DNA of 64,000 bases from Lojkania enalia (GCA_010094045.1 ML986585.1:609270-673269); one strand, 5' to 3'. Shown: positions 21,241 to 33,898, counted from the stretch's first letter. Translations and numbers: made by a program. Notes: generated by a model not told the origin, from the letters alone.

Positions 21241-23048
21241 ATGGGAGGACGAGAAAATTCTCATGAGCCGTCTGGCACTCCAGTACCCGTGGAAACAGGG
21301 TTTGCCACGCTAGCTACGTTGAGGTATGTGTGATTCAGATGCACACTCTGTGCCGATGGTTGCTGATGGGTATTGTGTAGGATAGGCACGAAGGCTTTCG
21401 TTGAGAAGGTGAGTACTGGGTGGCGTCTGCGGGTGCGATGCGCGAACCAGCCTGCGGCGGTGGAACATCAAGTGCGCAGTCCACGAAGTTGATCATTTCC
21501 TACTGCTTTCTATCGTCCCTTACCCAGACTCTATTTGTCTGTTCTTCTCCTTGTTTCTACGCCATGCACCGTAGTGTTCCGTTTTCATTTTGTTCTACAT
21601 ATCCCATCATTCCATTTCTAAATCACAACACCATCTAATCCCCCCCCTAGGATGGCGAGAAGCGCAAAGCAGAAATCCTGCTCATGAAAACGCGCCGCGG
21701 CAAGCCAACTTTCTATGTTCATTACGAAGAATTCAACAAACGTCTCGACGAATGGATCGATGCAGACCGCATCGACCTGACGCGAGAAGTGGAATGGCCC
21801 GCACCAGAGAAGCCCGAGAAGAAAAAGACCTCCTCCGGCAAGAATCAAGCGCCTTCGAAATCCGACCCGAAAAACCTCAAGCGCCAAAGAAGCAAATTCG
21901 AGCGCGAAGTCTCCTCAACCCCCGAAGCAACGAGCGTCAATCTCCCCGGGAAGGCCCCCCGCGCAACTAAAGCCGGCGGCAAGGAGAATAAGGAACTACT
22001 CGTCACGAGTGAGGTCATAGATGGTGCAACACCGAAGCCTGAAGATGAAGAAATGGACCTCGTCGACATCCAAGACGCCGCCGCCCAAGCTAAAGCCATC
22101 CCCGCCTCTCTTTACTCGCGCGAAGACGAAATCGAAAAACTGCGCACATCCGGCTCCATGACGCAGAACCAGACCGAAATCTCACGCGTCCGCAACCTTG
22201 AGAAAATCCAAATGGGGAAGCACGAAATCGAGCCCTGGTATTTCAGTCCCTATCCCATAGACTTCACAGATCCAGACATGGTATACATATGCGAATTCTG
22301 CCTCTCGTACTATGCAGACGTGACACCATTTGAGCGACACCGCTCTAAATGCACATTATTGCATCCGCCAGGCAACGAAATCTACCGTGATGACTACGTA
22401 TCGTTTTTCGAGATCGACGGTAGGCGGCAGCGCACCTGGTGTCGCAACCTCTGCCTCCTATCAAAACTTTTCCTCGACCATAAAACGCTGTACTACGACG
22501 TGGACCCGTTCCTGTTCTACTGCATGTGCACTCGCGATGAGCACGGCTGCCACCTCGTCGGCTACTTCTCCAAGGAAAAGGAGAGCGCCGAGGGCTACAA
22601 CGTAGCCTGCATCCTCACTCTCCCGCAATACCAGCGCCGCGGCTTTGGCAAATTGTTAATCGACTTCTCGTACCTACTTTCCAAGCGCGAGGGAAGGCTT
22701 GGCTCTCCCGAGAAACCCCTCTCCGACCTCGGGCTCCTCGGTTACCGCGCCTACTGGCAGGAAACCATTGTCGACTTGCTCATGGATGGCCGCGTCGAGG
22801 CGAATATCGAGGATCTGGGCGCCGCGACGGCTATGACGACAAATGATGTTCTGCATACGCTGCAGAATTTGAATATGTTGAGGTATAGTAAGAATCAGCA
22901 TGTTATTGTACTGACGGATAAGGTGGTCGAGCAGAGGGAGCGGCAGAAGGCGAAGGAAAAGATTAAGGGGAGGAGGGTGATTGAGGCAGATAGGCTGGTT
23001 TGGAAGCCGCCCATCTTTTCGGCGGCAAGTCGGACGTGGAATTGGTGA
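21241..23048 (+). CDS. ESA1: MYST histone acetyltransferase ESA1 (NuA4 catalytic subunit)
   Basis: Acetylates histone H4 and H2A tails within NuA4. Exons 21241-21323, 21381-21408 (28 nt) and 21651-23048 give 502 aa. The two small exons encode [20 protein letters not shown], the start of the tudor-knot chromodomain, continued by [20 protein letters not shown] charged linker of about 130 residues follows. The MYST domain has [14 protein letters not shown] (C2HC zinc finger), [18 protein letters not shown] with the autoacetylated Lys, [20 protein letters not shown] (acetyl-CoA loop), the catalytic Glu of [10 protein letters not shown], and DRLVWKPP at the end. The start is the first ATG giving [12 protein letters not shown]; the alternative at 21684 would lose the chromodomain start. 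Confidence 0.95.
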
Positions 23049-23245
23049 TGGATCCACTTTCCTTATTTTTCTTTTCTCGGTTCTGGGGTGGGCGTTTCGT
23101 GTGTACTATGGGTGGGTATTGTGTTCTTTGAAGCATGAGCGCCCATGAGGAAGAATGTTCTCCTGGAATACTTATTATACCCTTGTACTATATTTAAATA
23201 TCCTACATTCGAACTCATTCAACATATTCAGTCCAATGCCCCACC

Positions 23246-26200
23246 CTACCGTCCCCCCTTAACAACCTCCCTATACCCCGTATACACATCCTCCTCCTCC
23301 CATTCAAATTCATCCATCCTCTCCCTCTGCTCCACCGGCGTATCCAGCGCCAAGGCATCATGAATATTCGCATACGCCTTATACTCATTCGCTAGCTCCT
23401 GGCTCGTGGATTTCTTGTGCTCGGGATAGTGCTTCTCATCAGGTGAGTTGTAGTCATAGACCTGGTCGTAGGCTGAGGTGGGTGTTTGTATTGGGTCTGC
23501 AGGTAGTGGTGCGTTGTGCGTGGTTGGGGTATGGTCGGAGGAGAAGAGGCTGGGAGGGGTGGTAGATGGGGAGGGGTAGGATGGCAGGTTATTTTGGTTG
23601 TGGCAGGTGGGATTTGTGAGGTATTCCGCGTCTTTCTGCGCAGACTGCGAGTCGTGGTAGTTGTACAGGCTGACAATTGGCGTGATTTCGGACTGGATTT
23701 CTTCGATTTTGGCCGTTGCCTGGAGACTGCTAGTATTGATTGGCTGGAGCGTCTGCCGTTTCACGCGGCTGGGTTGTAGCGGAGGGATGATTGTTAGTTG
23801 GGACTGCCGTCTTCCGGAATCTGGGTTCTGCAGTCGAGGATGCGGGATTGGGCTTGACGTTTGAGTCTGCGATGGCTGATTTGTGGCCCCGGAATATGCT
23901 TTGTAGGTGGATATTGGAGCGTACGGCTGAGTCATATTCAATATAGACGTAGCTGGCTGTCCTCTAGTGTAGTATTGGGGTGCTTGTGCATATATTGGTG
24001 CTTCGGTATGTTGTGCGTGAGCGTGAGGATTGCTCGCAGCCCGTTGATGACGTGCCCCTCCTCCTATCATGAGGCTCGCGGGGAGAGGGATTGATGGTGT
24101 TGACTGAGTGTAAGGATTAGATGGCTGAATAGATGTCTCTAGTTTCTGTGTTTGAGAATCTAGGGGAAATGATTGCGAGCTAGTTTGTGGAAGAATGTGG
24201 CCTGAATTTGGTCCATTATGTGAGGGTGGATTCTGTTCGAGACCTCGCTGCTGAGGTTGCATTGAAGGATTATGTGACATCTGTGATGTAAAAGGTTGTG
24301 TAGACTTGGTTGCTATTGTGGTATCTGCTAATTCGAATGCAGCTGGAGGGAGGGGAGTTGTGGTAGCAGGAAGCTCAAAGACTGCTTGAGGCTGTGCTGA
24401 TGTTGTTTGAGGACTCTTATTCTGATTCTGTGGTGCTGAGAGAGCAGGGGCGGTAGGTTGTGTCGGCTTTTCTGTAACAGGATATAGCCCTCCTGGGCCG
24501 ACTACTCTGAGCCCTGGTGACGTAGAACCCGTTGGCACGACGCTTGGGAAAGACGGACTCCCCTGAGAAGCTGTGTTACCCTCCGAAGTTGGGCCGTGCC
24601 TCTGTTGGTAATTGGGGGTATAGAACGGCACTTTTCCTTGTGTTTGTTTAGGCTGCCCCATCGATTGAGAACTAGCTGTTGGCGCCGGTTGCCATGATCC
24701 ATTATTATTCATCAGTGGTGGCTGGGGGCTGGATTGTTGAATTTTGCCCCGGACAGACTGAGAAGGTGGTGTAACTGCTGGAAAAGAAGGGGAGTTATTT
24801 CTAGGGAGTGAAGGCTGCCCCGTAACTCCTTGTAAACCTAGGTGCGGACCAAATACTGGAGCGGGAGTTTTGGCTGGATGAACTGTATTCAGGTTTGGCA
24901 TTGACTTTCTCGGGCGGTAACCTCCTGGAAATATAGCTTCAGTATCTTGAGCATGGATCGAAATGTTTTCGGGCCTCGGAATGTTCTGCAAGCTTTGGTT
25001 TTTTAGTGGTTGCCCTAGGTTACCTGAATGAGTTGCCTGCGGAAGCAGGGCTCGACTCTCCATTGAGGCTGGTCCTGGGGTGTTGCCGGGCAGTAATTGT
25101 GGGCTCAGATATTTACGCTCATAAGTATTGTTGGGAGAATTTCCCGTACTAAGGGGGCGATATCTTGAATTTCCTTCACGTCCTGGAGAATTGCCGGTTG
25201 CAATTGAAGGCTGTGGGCCTAAGGTATATGGTACCTGCGATGGTGATGAACTGGCGGACGTGCCTCTACTATGGGTAGATATGTTCATAGTGGCGTTATT
25301 CGGAAGGGGAGGACTTGGGTACGCAGAAGCTGAGCCGGCGCCGTCGTTTAGGCCGTTGTTTAGATGCGGAGTAGACTTGCGAGAAGTCAACGTAGGCCGA
25401 TTGCCTTGACTTATGGCGCTTTCGGCTCCCCTCAGCGAACTATTAGGGGCTTTCTGGATGCCGTTTACTTGGGCTGGGGCCCGGGGAAATGCTCCCGATG
25501 TGGGTGGAGCGGATCTCGGTGCCGGGGTAAATTCCGTACCCAGCAAGGCGAGAGAGCATTTGCGCTGGTCCTCCTGTGATTGCTTTGAGAAGTAAGCAGT
25601 TGAGAAGAATAGATCATGAAGCTCTTTCTGGTTCAGTTGAGTCTGAATCTGTCCAACCTCGCTCCCATACCTTAAGCACAAGAATTTAATGTCTCTCTTT
25701 GGATCCCATGCCAAATCTTGGCTTTTGCAGAACTGGAGGGCCGTCTTTACTAGGTATAATATGCTGAGGCCTTTGAAATTGCTTATTTTCCCATCGAGAT
25801 TCAGACGTAACAGCACCTGATTCTTCCTCAATGTCTCGTTCGGTGGGGCGCCATAGAAGCCTAGTCACATAAGCCTTCACTTTGCGAATAACTTATACTC
25901 AAAAAGTATACCTGGAGGGATCAGGTCCACCTCGATGTCTGCATTTTCCGTGCATTTATCTTTGTACTGGGGTCCAGTCGATACGAGGACCTTGGCGGGA
26001 AATAGAGAGTTCATCCCTCTTGGTAATCGCACCCTACTTTTATTAGCTGAGTATTCATACCATTTCATAAGCCCAACTTGCCGCCGATCTAACTCTAATC
26101 TCTTCTGTATCTTCGGAAAATCCTGAGCATCATACACGATGTGGATATCTGGCATCTCTCGATGAGAGCCTAGACATAGTATTGCCAAGCCGCCAAATGC

Positions 26201-26353
26201 GGCCCAATTGATAGACTTGCCATCGAGAAGATTCTTGACATGGTTGGCAGCTGCCAGAAAGTTTGCCCGTGGTGGGCTCTTAAGGTTTCGGCCCTGTTTC
26301 CTTCTCCAAATATTGAAATCTTCCACGTTGTAGTACTTCACGTTCTCGCCCAT
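23246..26353 (-). CDS. Long fungal protein: N-terminal nucleotidyltransferase-like region, disordered Pro/Ser/Gln-rich tail
   Basis: Exons 25912-26353 and 23246-25860 are joined through a 51-nt GTATAC intron, giving 1018 aa and restoring DLIPPGFYGAPPNETLRKNQ. Residues 1-230 look globular. NWAAFGGLAILCLGSHREMPDIHIVYD resembles a nucleotidyltransferase-fold start (Gly-Gly, then a spaced Asp-x-His/Asp). The part with DGKISNFKGLSILYLVKTALQFC is helical. From about residue 260 to 990 it is low-complexity Pro/Ser/Gln/Asn without repeats, ending in the acidic-aromatic motif DEFEWEEEDVYTGYREV. I do not know a characterised homologue; similar two-part proteins are usually annotated hypothetical in filamentous fungi. 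It is convergent with ESA1 (197 bp). Confidence 0.78.
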
Positions 26354-27612
26354 TGCGACTGATGCTAGAAGGAAAGAGGCGGAGGAAAATGGAAAGGCAG
26401 TGAATCCGCGATACTAGTACGAAGTAGACTCGAGAACGGAGAGCTGAAAGGCAGCTCGGGTCCTCTTACATGTGTTTCGCGGAAGCCCTGTGCGTGCTTT
26501 TCAAAAGCTTATCTCTCGCCGCAATTAGACTTTTAAGGTACCGGCTAGGATTTGTCCGAGAGATCAGGGCATTAGCTGTAAGGCTGAGCACCCCGGTATA
26601 TAACTTGCGTTTCGGCGAGTTCTCCCAGTTATTACTCGAAGAGGTTAAGCTAGTTTGCCGATGTTAGAGTCAATGTAGGCATCTAAGCGAGCGGCTATGC
26701 TGGTCGGAGAAACTGTGAGGAAGCTGAAAGGCAATTTGATTCAAGAGCGTGTCGCGAGAAGAAAAGCAGGCGACAGGAACATATTTTCTGCTGCATGTCA
26801 TCATTTATGCGGATTAGGCCTAGATATACTATGTTTTAGCGGGCTGATAGGTCATGAGGCTTGTGCAGAGGTTCAGCACCCTCGATGAATTGGTGAATGA
26901 ATCGGAAGTCGATGCAGCGCCACGATCAGGGCTGGGGGCTGAGGGCTTATTATTAGCAACTGACAGAGACCCGCAATCTGCTGGTCTCAAACATATCTCA
27001 CGAATGGAGTTTGCTAGATCTGAGTAAGCTCACGGGAATCCTAGGGGTCGTCGGATGAAAGAGGATTCTTTTAAGTGCGCTGGCTTGGCTGCAGTGGCTC
27101 CTCGCCCACAATTTGTTTTATGGGCGCCACGCATTGGTGGCTCTTTTACACTCGTGATATAACTGCCCGGCGGAGCGATGATGCTCGATTTTTTGCTGCT
27201 TTGGGGTTAAGAGCAGTTGGCTTGTGCGGTAGATTCCCATGCTTCCCCGGAACTGCCGTGCGACGCTCACTAATCTCAATCTCCAGCCGCCATGCATCAG
27301 TAAATGCGGCAACTCGACTCCTCACAACTAATCATTTCGCATGATGACAGCGGGTGTCGAAAAGTGATGCCGAGTCCCAATTGATCTACTTATGAAACCA
27401 TTCTGGTAATGCTCTTAAAACTCGAAGCAGATTGCCGCCATTCGTTGCCTTGATACCGTATATAGGAATGCTTCATAAATTTGTAGCTGCTGACCGGCTA
27501 GGAATGCCACGGCAGCCAGGATATATTCTGTCGCTTCGCCACTCGTGGGCTGTTTGAGCTGTCCGCGATTGTCGAAGGGTATTGACAAAACATAGCCTAG
27601 CCATTACGGCAT
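26354..27612. other. Intergenic region, no gene recognised
   Basis: About 1.26 kb. Scattered open frames of 60-90 codons on both strands have no splice context or recognisable motif. It presumably holds the promoter of the long disordered protein and the 3' flank of the 53-aa gene. Confidence 0.45.
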
Positions 27613-28050
27613 TTAAACCCCACCACCTACGACGGCGATGTTAGCTTTCGTCTTTGTTGGCGTAGGATTCGGCATTGAACATTAGAATCCGTCAGGAGTG
27701 TCTGGGACGCCAATCAAAGTCTTGGAAGCGAGGTACATGAAGCCAATCGCTGCGTTCACTACGCTAGACGGGGGCAGTTCCAAAGCACAGCTCCTACTAC
27801 GTTGATGTCAAGGCGACGTGATGACATACCAGACCTGTCCACGGTTACACTATAATCTCCCTTTTCCCGCTGCTTCTCGGTCAAAGTTCTCGACCTCAGT
27901 ATCATATAGGTGCCACCGAGGGAAGCTATGGAAAGGAGGAAGAAGTTGCGACCTCTGCCATGTTATGGTTAGTGGAATGCGTTCGTGCGGAGCGTGAAGA
28001 ACAGCTTCAATTAAATGGGAAGCTTACGTCAAGAAGCTTGGGTTTGCCAT
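27613..28050 (-). CDS. 53-aa conserved fungal protein with one membrane-like helix
   Basis: Three exons of 23, 125 and 14 nt (28028-28050, 27830-27954, 27613-27626) give 53 aa. The start is MANPSFLTGRNFFLLSIASL, a Gly-containing hydrophobic helix. LRSRTLTEKQREKGDYSVTVDR follows, and the last exon adds SGGGV. I recall small fungal proteins of about 54 aa ending DRSGGG(I/V), which decided the last splice. Its acceptor follows GCTAACATCGCCGTCGTAG, a good branch site, 203 nt from the donor. The role is unknown. A single-span, possibly mitochondrial, membrane peptide is my inference. Two other acceptors would give longer or shorter tails but without the family ending. Confidence 0.75.
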
Positions 28051-28398
28051 TGTGGCGTGCGGTGATTTGCAACAATGATTGAAGCGGTGAATGTCCGCAA
28101 AGATGGTGACAAAGTGAGGGAACGGGCGAGGGGAAAGTGTTGAGAAGGCGGGGAGCTGCTCACACGACACCGGGCCTGGTGACGCGCCTTCCAGATATCG
28201 AGAGCTCCTTCCAGCTCCCGACTCCCCAACCCTTGCCCCGACGCGGTTACCCGATCGAGTCTAGCGCGGACCCGTGGGGCAGGCGCGCTAATGCAGTCCA
28301 CCCCGGCAGAAATTCTCCTCGTCACCCGCCGCTGACTTCGAATTTTGTGTGGTATCCAACCTGGATCACCACCAAGACTGCTGTCAATCCTGCTGAAG
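28051..28398. promoter_or_regulatory. Divergent promoter shared with ESF1
   Basis: 348 bases lie between the start codons of the 53-aa gene (minus) and ESF1 (plus). It is GC-rich with CG-containing words such as CCCCGACGCGG, and has no TATA box in view. A minus-strand open frame covering this region and ESF1 exon 1 is a shadow. Confidence 0.55.
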
Positions 28399-30607
28399 AT
28401 GCCTCTGCCCAAGCGCCAGGTGGTTCCATCCAAGGCAAAGGCCACTAAAGGACGACCTAGAAACGGTACGGCTTTTCGCAACCTTGCAGTTACCCACGCA
28501 GCGCCGGCAGCAACACCCGACTTCGAGCTTGGCGCTACGGAATTGTAATAGCTGGCCAGAATTGCTAATAGCATTAACAGATACTCGATTTGCGAACTTC
28601 GAAACCGATCCCAAGTTCCGCCTGCCGTCCAAAAGGCATGCGAAGACCAAGCTCGATTCGCGATTCTCGCGCCTTCTGACGGACTCAGACTTCTACAACA
28701 AAGCCAGCGTGGACAGATATGGTCGCAAAGTAGCCAAGCATGCAGGGAAGAAGGACGTCCAAAAGAGGTTCTATCAAGACAGTGAGGGTGACGAGGATGA
28801 GGAGACTGAGAAAAAAGACAAGGCAGTGAGGAAGGAGCTTGCGAGGGCAGACAAGCGGGGCCCAAATTACGATCCAATTAGAGATGGCGGCTTTTCATCA
28901 TCTTCGGACGAGTCATCCAGCGATGAGGAAGATGATGAAGAGGATGAGATCGAGGATCAAGCAGAACTACCGACTGAGGAAAGCAGGGTCCCCGTGGGAG
29001 ATGTTACATCGCGGTTAGCCGCAGTGAACATGGATTGGGATAACATTCGCGCAGCTGACATCATGGCCGTGGCCGACTCGTTTGTTCCGGCATCTGGTAG
29101 AATCCTCAGTGTTGTCATATACCCCAGTGAGTTTGGAAGGGAGCGATTAGAACGTGAAGAGCTCGAAGGTCCGCCGCGAGAAATCTTTGCTTCGTCTTCA
29201 GGAAAGAATAAGAACGATTTGGATACCCTAGAAGAACCGGATGAGTCCCCTGATTCGGAAGCAGATGATGACCAAAAAAAGGAAGATTTGCTTCAGGACG
29301 GGAATGGTGAAGAGTTTGACTCCAAAGCGCTCCGTGCTTATCAGCTCGACCGCCTTCGCTACTACTATGCCGTCATCACGTGTTCTTCCTCGGCTGTAGC
29401 AAAATCACTGTATGATAACATGGATGGACGGGAATATCTTTCAAGTTCGAATTTCTTTGATCTTAGATTCGTCCCGGAAGATACAACTTTCGACGAGGAC
29501 CCCCACGACGAGTGCCAAAGGTTATCGGACGCCTACAAACCCAATGAATTCACCACTGACGCCCTGACACATTCAAAAGTCAAATTGACATGGGACGCCG
29601 ATGATACGACTCGAAAAGAAGCCCAAAAGCGTGCGTTTAGCCAGAGAGAGGTGGATGAAAATGATTTGCAAGCATATCTGGGAAGTGATGCATCATCGGA
29701 TGAGGAGGGAGTGGACGCCAAGTCATCCAAAGCGGCAGTGCTTAGAGCAGCGCTTGGTCTAGGCTCTTCGGGTCAGTTGTCTCGGTTCAACTCGGGTTTG
29801 TCGAAGCGCGACCGCGATTTTCAGAAACCTGAGGGAGAGATGCAGGTTACATTTTCCGCAGGCTTGAGCGCAAATGCACCTAAGGGGTCTGTATTTGAGA
29901 ATGAGCCGATATCAAACGAAACGACAATAGAGAAGTATGTGCGCAAAGAGAAGGAGAGGAGAGCAAGGCGGAAAGAGAGAGCTAAGGCTCTGAGAGAGGG
30001 CGGAGATTATGATGCAGCCGTTCAGGAGCCACTTGCGAAGGACCAAGCAGATGAAGGGGACCCATGGAATGACCCCTTCTTTAATTCAGACCCTGAAACG
30101 GAGAAGAAGGCAATGAAAGCGCAGTCAAAGAAATCGCAGAAGGAGAAGCGGCGTGAAGAGCGAGAAAAAGCAGAGAAACAGTCGGCCGCAGAGCGCGCTG
30201 AACTGGAGTTGCTCATGGTGGATGATGAGGACTCGAAAGTCAAGCACTTCGATATGAATGAGATTATGAAAGCTGAGAAAGCCAAGAAGAAGGGGAAGAA
30301 GAGGAGGAAGGATGACAGTGCACCTGCTGCAGAAGATGATTTCAAAATGGATGTGAGCGATCCTCGATTTGCGAAACTGTATGAGAGCCATGAGTTTGCA
30401 ATAGATCCGACCAACCCTAGGTTCAAGGGCACGTCTGGAATGAAGGCGCTCTTGGAAGAGGGGCGAAAGAAGAGAAAAGGTGACGTAGACGGCGCAGAGC
30501 CGGAAACGGCCATGAAAAGGAAACGGGATCGAGCATCTGTTGATGCTGACGATATAAAGAAGTTGGCCGCTCGAGTCAAGGCAAAGAGCAAGAAGCTTGT
30601 AGAATAA
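28399..30607 (+). CDS. ESF1: Pre-rRNA processing protein ESF1
   Basis: Nucleolar factor for early 18S rRNA processing. Exon 1 (28399-28465, MPLPKRQVVPSKAKATKG) joins exon 2 (28581-30607) through a GTACGG donor to restore NDTRFANFETDPKF; total 697 aa. The opening DTRFANFETDPKFRLP and FYNKASVDRYGRKV is the ESF1 N-terminal domain. Ser/Asp/Glu-rich acidic tracts follow, then MDWDNIRAADIMAVADSF and GRILSVVIYPSEFGRERL, the RRM-like core. Next come DRLRYYYAVITCSSSAVA, a Lys/Glu-rich coiled region, and near the C-terminus the NUC153 motif DPRFAKLYESHEFAIDPTNP with its FKGTSGMKAL tail. Confidence 0.94.
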
Positions 30608-30957
30608 TATGGTGGATACGTAATGGAAAGACGCATAGACGCGTGAATAGCGTGCTCTTCGGTACAATGGTCGCTGAAATGGTACCTATGTAATGAAGGA
30701 TCTCGAGGAGGTGCAACCTCGTTCCTTCCATCTCGGATATCGTCAGCCTAGAACGCATTTTTCTTACTGAACAATACACAAAATTATCATCTTCCTCATT
30801 ATTTTCTTTCCTACAACCTCTGATCTCATCCTGGCCTCACCTTTCTCGCGCACAAGCCCTGCAATGCCACTTCTGAACCTAGCTTGCTGTTCCTCTCACT
30901 AGCTTGTTGACACAAAGTGTCGATTCCTCTCCGTTCCCTGCAATTCCGGTAATTCCC

Positions 30958-32181
30958 ATGTCCCCCCCATGGGTTGTGTTTGACCACGTCGCCAATCTTG
31001 GAGGTGACTGTCAGAATGGAGCTGAACCGGACATAGCTGGCATAGGGGTGAGTCGAAGCTGCGGGTGGTCCCCAAGATTTTCGGACACCAATTACGTGCT
31101 CACGCAGTAGCCCTAGGTGGTTCTCTCATTTGTACTAGCTAGCATCATGACGACCACTGCCTCCATTCTTGCCATGCTACTCGACCAAGCCCACAATGAC
31201 AAAGGCCGTCTCTCCTTCCGGAGGCCCATCAAATCTTTTCGCGAACGATTCCTGGATACCGAATGGAAGAAAGAGTATGCATGGCGGCCGTTTCTAGATC
31301 CTTTGATCATAGGTTTAGGCGACCAACAGCTCATCACAGGATACGCGGTGCTCATCAGCGGATGGGCTAAGGTTCGTTAAAGAAAGATTGCAAAGCTTTA
31401 TGCCTGTTCATGACCAGAGCTCTACTGACGAGAATATATTGCAAAGGTAGCGCAGCAAAGTTTCGCAGCATTCGGGGCCCATTTCGTCCTGATCCTATAT
31501 ATATGTGCACTTTCGAGCAGCTCCCACCTCGCAGCGTTGATTACCTTAAGGAAATACTTTGCGGAGTATAAAGTTATCGCGAAGATCCGCATGACCCTGG
31601 TAGTTGCATTCGCCTTGTTTCTCCTATCCTCAATGATTGCAACTATTGCTATGCCCACTTCCCGCGATTATCAAAACCAAGATGCCGTTGCACAGCACGA
31701 TCGCCCACGGCGGCTCTCATTTCTTGCGCCCATGTTCTTTATGCTGCTGGGCTACTCTACTGCGCTCGTCTGTATCCTATACCATCCGAACGGGCCGGGT
31801 TTAGCACCACGCTCGTCGGACATGTCTGGAAAATCGATGCTACGCCTTGTTCCGGGAAGGACTAGTTCAAGCTTCAAGCCCTGCATCACATCACCAGGCG
31901 ATATTGGCCAATTAGGATTAATGATGCTTTATTATCTCTTTCTCAACCCTCTGATTGCGTTTACCGTCCAGATTCTGCTGGCTATTCTCTCGGTCATTTT
32001 CGTCCTATCGCAAAAGTTTTCGGCTCCAGAAGACCCGGAACATTGGTGCGGCTTGCAAGACTCTGAGGAAAACGTGTGGGAGTTTGGACAGACATTATCG
32101 GTAATCATGCTCCTGTTACCAGCAATGTCGGCTTGCCAAACCTACCTTGAGGGAAGACACGAGATACATAGGAACGAATGA
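30958..32181 (+). CDS. Multi-pass fungal membrane protein of unknown function
   Basis: Three exons, 30958-31047, 31117-31371 and 31447-32181, give 359 aa. The first splice (GTGAGT) makes EPDIAGIGVVLSFVLAS, a pattern seen at the start of many fungal integral membrane proteins. Hydrophobic segments follow at VVLSFVLASIMTTT, QLITGYAVLISGWA, HFVLILYICALSSSSHLAAL, LVVAFALFLLSSMIATIA, SFLAPMFFMLLGYSTALV, FLNPLIAFTVQILLAILSV and TLSVIMLLLPAMSA, about seven spans. Such proteins are common in filamentous ascomycetes and have no known role. The second intron ends in an unusual AAAG acceptor but keeps the frame. Convergent with the RNase H2 gene (206 bp). Confidence 0.8.
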
Positions 32182-32387
32182 TAAGGATCTGGGTATATTC
32201 ATAAAAACCCGGTATTCGTAGAAGTGACTTTAATGACCGAGTAACATGCCCTAATCTGGGTAGGGAGGCTAGCTTATGATTCAGCATCTCCAGGGCCTCT
32301 CTCGCTCCTCTTTCCTACTCCTCAGGTGCGCATTGGTGGCACTGGGCATCGCTTCTTATCCATTTGTCGATCCACTTCATTGAGCTT

Positions 32388-32909
32388 TCAAGTGCTCGTC
32401 TTTTCCTTTTCTACTGGTTCGACATGCATAGCTTCCGCGAACCCAATCCATTCCCCTATTCCTCTTGTATATGTATCCTCATCCTTATCAATAGCACCAC
32501 CATGCTCCCACAACATCACTTCGCCGAATGTCCCAACCTGCTCAGCCACCTTGACTTCCACTTTCTCCGATTCTTCTTCATCGTCGACTCCTGCCTCCAT
32601 TTTGTCGTTGTCCATCGCGGGGAGATTTTTGTCTGTAATATGAAGTATAGCGCCGGTATAATTTGACGGGAGTGGGAGGGGTGTTCCGTGGAGGTGGCGG
32701 CCGCGGAAGTAAGCTTTCGGTTTCCCTAGCGGTTGTCAGAACTCTATGAAGGCATTAGATTAGATCCGTAGCAATTCACCGTCTTCCGAGCTTTCGGGCT
32801 TCCAGTACCGCTCCGTTGCGTTAATGGGACCGTTGTGGTTGAGGCGCGCGGGGAGGAGGTTGGGTGTGCACTTTTGGGAGCCACTGGATGTAGGTTGTAT
32901 TGCGAGCAT
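32388..32909 (-). CDS. RNH203: Ribonuclease H2 subunit C
   Basis: Non-catalytic subunit of the RNase H2 trimer, which removes ribonucleotides from DNA. Exons 32780-32909 and 32388-32725 give 155 aa. Exon 1 has PNLLPARLNHNGPINATERYW, the family's most conserved block. The junction makes DGKPKAYFRGRHLHGTPL. An acidic insert (DDEEESEKVEVKV) precedes EVMLWEHGGAIDKDEDTYTRG and EEWIGFAEAMH-like GEWIGFAEAMH at the end. Start is Met at 32909; an in-frame Met 24 codons upstream (32981) is less likely. Confidence 0.87.
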
Positions 32910-33898
32910 GTTGGTCTTCGCAATGAATTTCTCTGTATGTACTACGGTGATCGACGCATAGGTTCGCTGGCGAATCGACAAATATATGGTTGTGGTCCAT
33001 AAACGCGGTCCTCGGAGATTTTTACGCGTCGACGCGTAGAGTGTTAAGCACCTGCACGGGCCATGCTGGTCTTTGATAGGGCTCTACCATGGCTTCCCGA
33101 AATGGTAGAAACCGGGAAGGCGTTCGGGCATTAGTATGGCCACGATGCTCGGAATCATCAACTCAGCATTGGTGGTTTCGCGCTATTAGCCTTTTCTGCG
33201 CGGCTTATTGCTGACCATTTGACCCTCGCCGATCGCGGAGCAGCTGTTGTGACCCAAAAAAAAAAAAAAAAAAAAAGCAGCGAGCTGGCCCTGCATGAAG
33301 TACCCGACCCCTCGTTAAGGACCGTTTGGCACCTGGACCATGCAGCACAACATCGATGGATCGGCGGCGGAAATCAGCACAACACCAAGTCCAGCCTTCC
33401 CTACATTAGCACCTCAGTTGAACATCAATGTGAATAATGGTGCCATCAATGACACCGATTACCATAATATCATCCGCTCACCACCACGTGCGGTCCGTCG
33501 CCCCATTCCAGTCATGTCATAATCTCTGACATGGGATGAAAGACGTCATTGAGTGCTCGAAACGGCAAAGGTCCCCTCGATTCAGACTTCAAACGAATGT
33601 AACACGCATCTCGCCGGCCCCGAACTTCAAGCGAGCAGCGCTTTCGGAATCAAGTACTCCGTGTCTACACGGTCTGATTTAAGGTAATGGACGCATTCCC
33701 ACCCTCGTGGGGCGTTGTTACTCTGCCCCATCTCTGCAGATTGTCTCCAAGGATATCGTACACGAGCGGCCGTTTTCGGAATATCTCCCAGGATTGGTTG
33801 TCCTCATTTCTAGTCAATTGAGTAGAGACGCAACAACTAGATAGTTTTTTTTTTTTTTTTTTAAGCCACGGAACCCATTCCCTCCACAGGCTCGGTTC
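32910..33898. other. Intergenic region with A and T runs
   Basis: It contains about 20 A from 33257 and 18 T near 33846-33863. A 60-codon plus-strand frame (33340-33522) has no recognised motif. It probably contains the divergent promoters of RNH203 and the cyclopropane synthase gene. Confidence 0.5.

Noticed and set aside
27682..27758. Alternative third exon of the 53-aa gene giving a 74-aa protein
   Set aside because: It keeps the frame, but its acceptor lacks a good branch site and it loses the family ending GGG(V/I) found at 27613-27626.
28029..28877. Minus-strand frame of 282 codons across the ESF1 promoter and exon 1
   Set aside because: It is antisense to the well-supported ESF1 coding sequence and the 53-aa gene, and its translation is low-complexity Ser/Arg/Pro without motifs.
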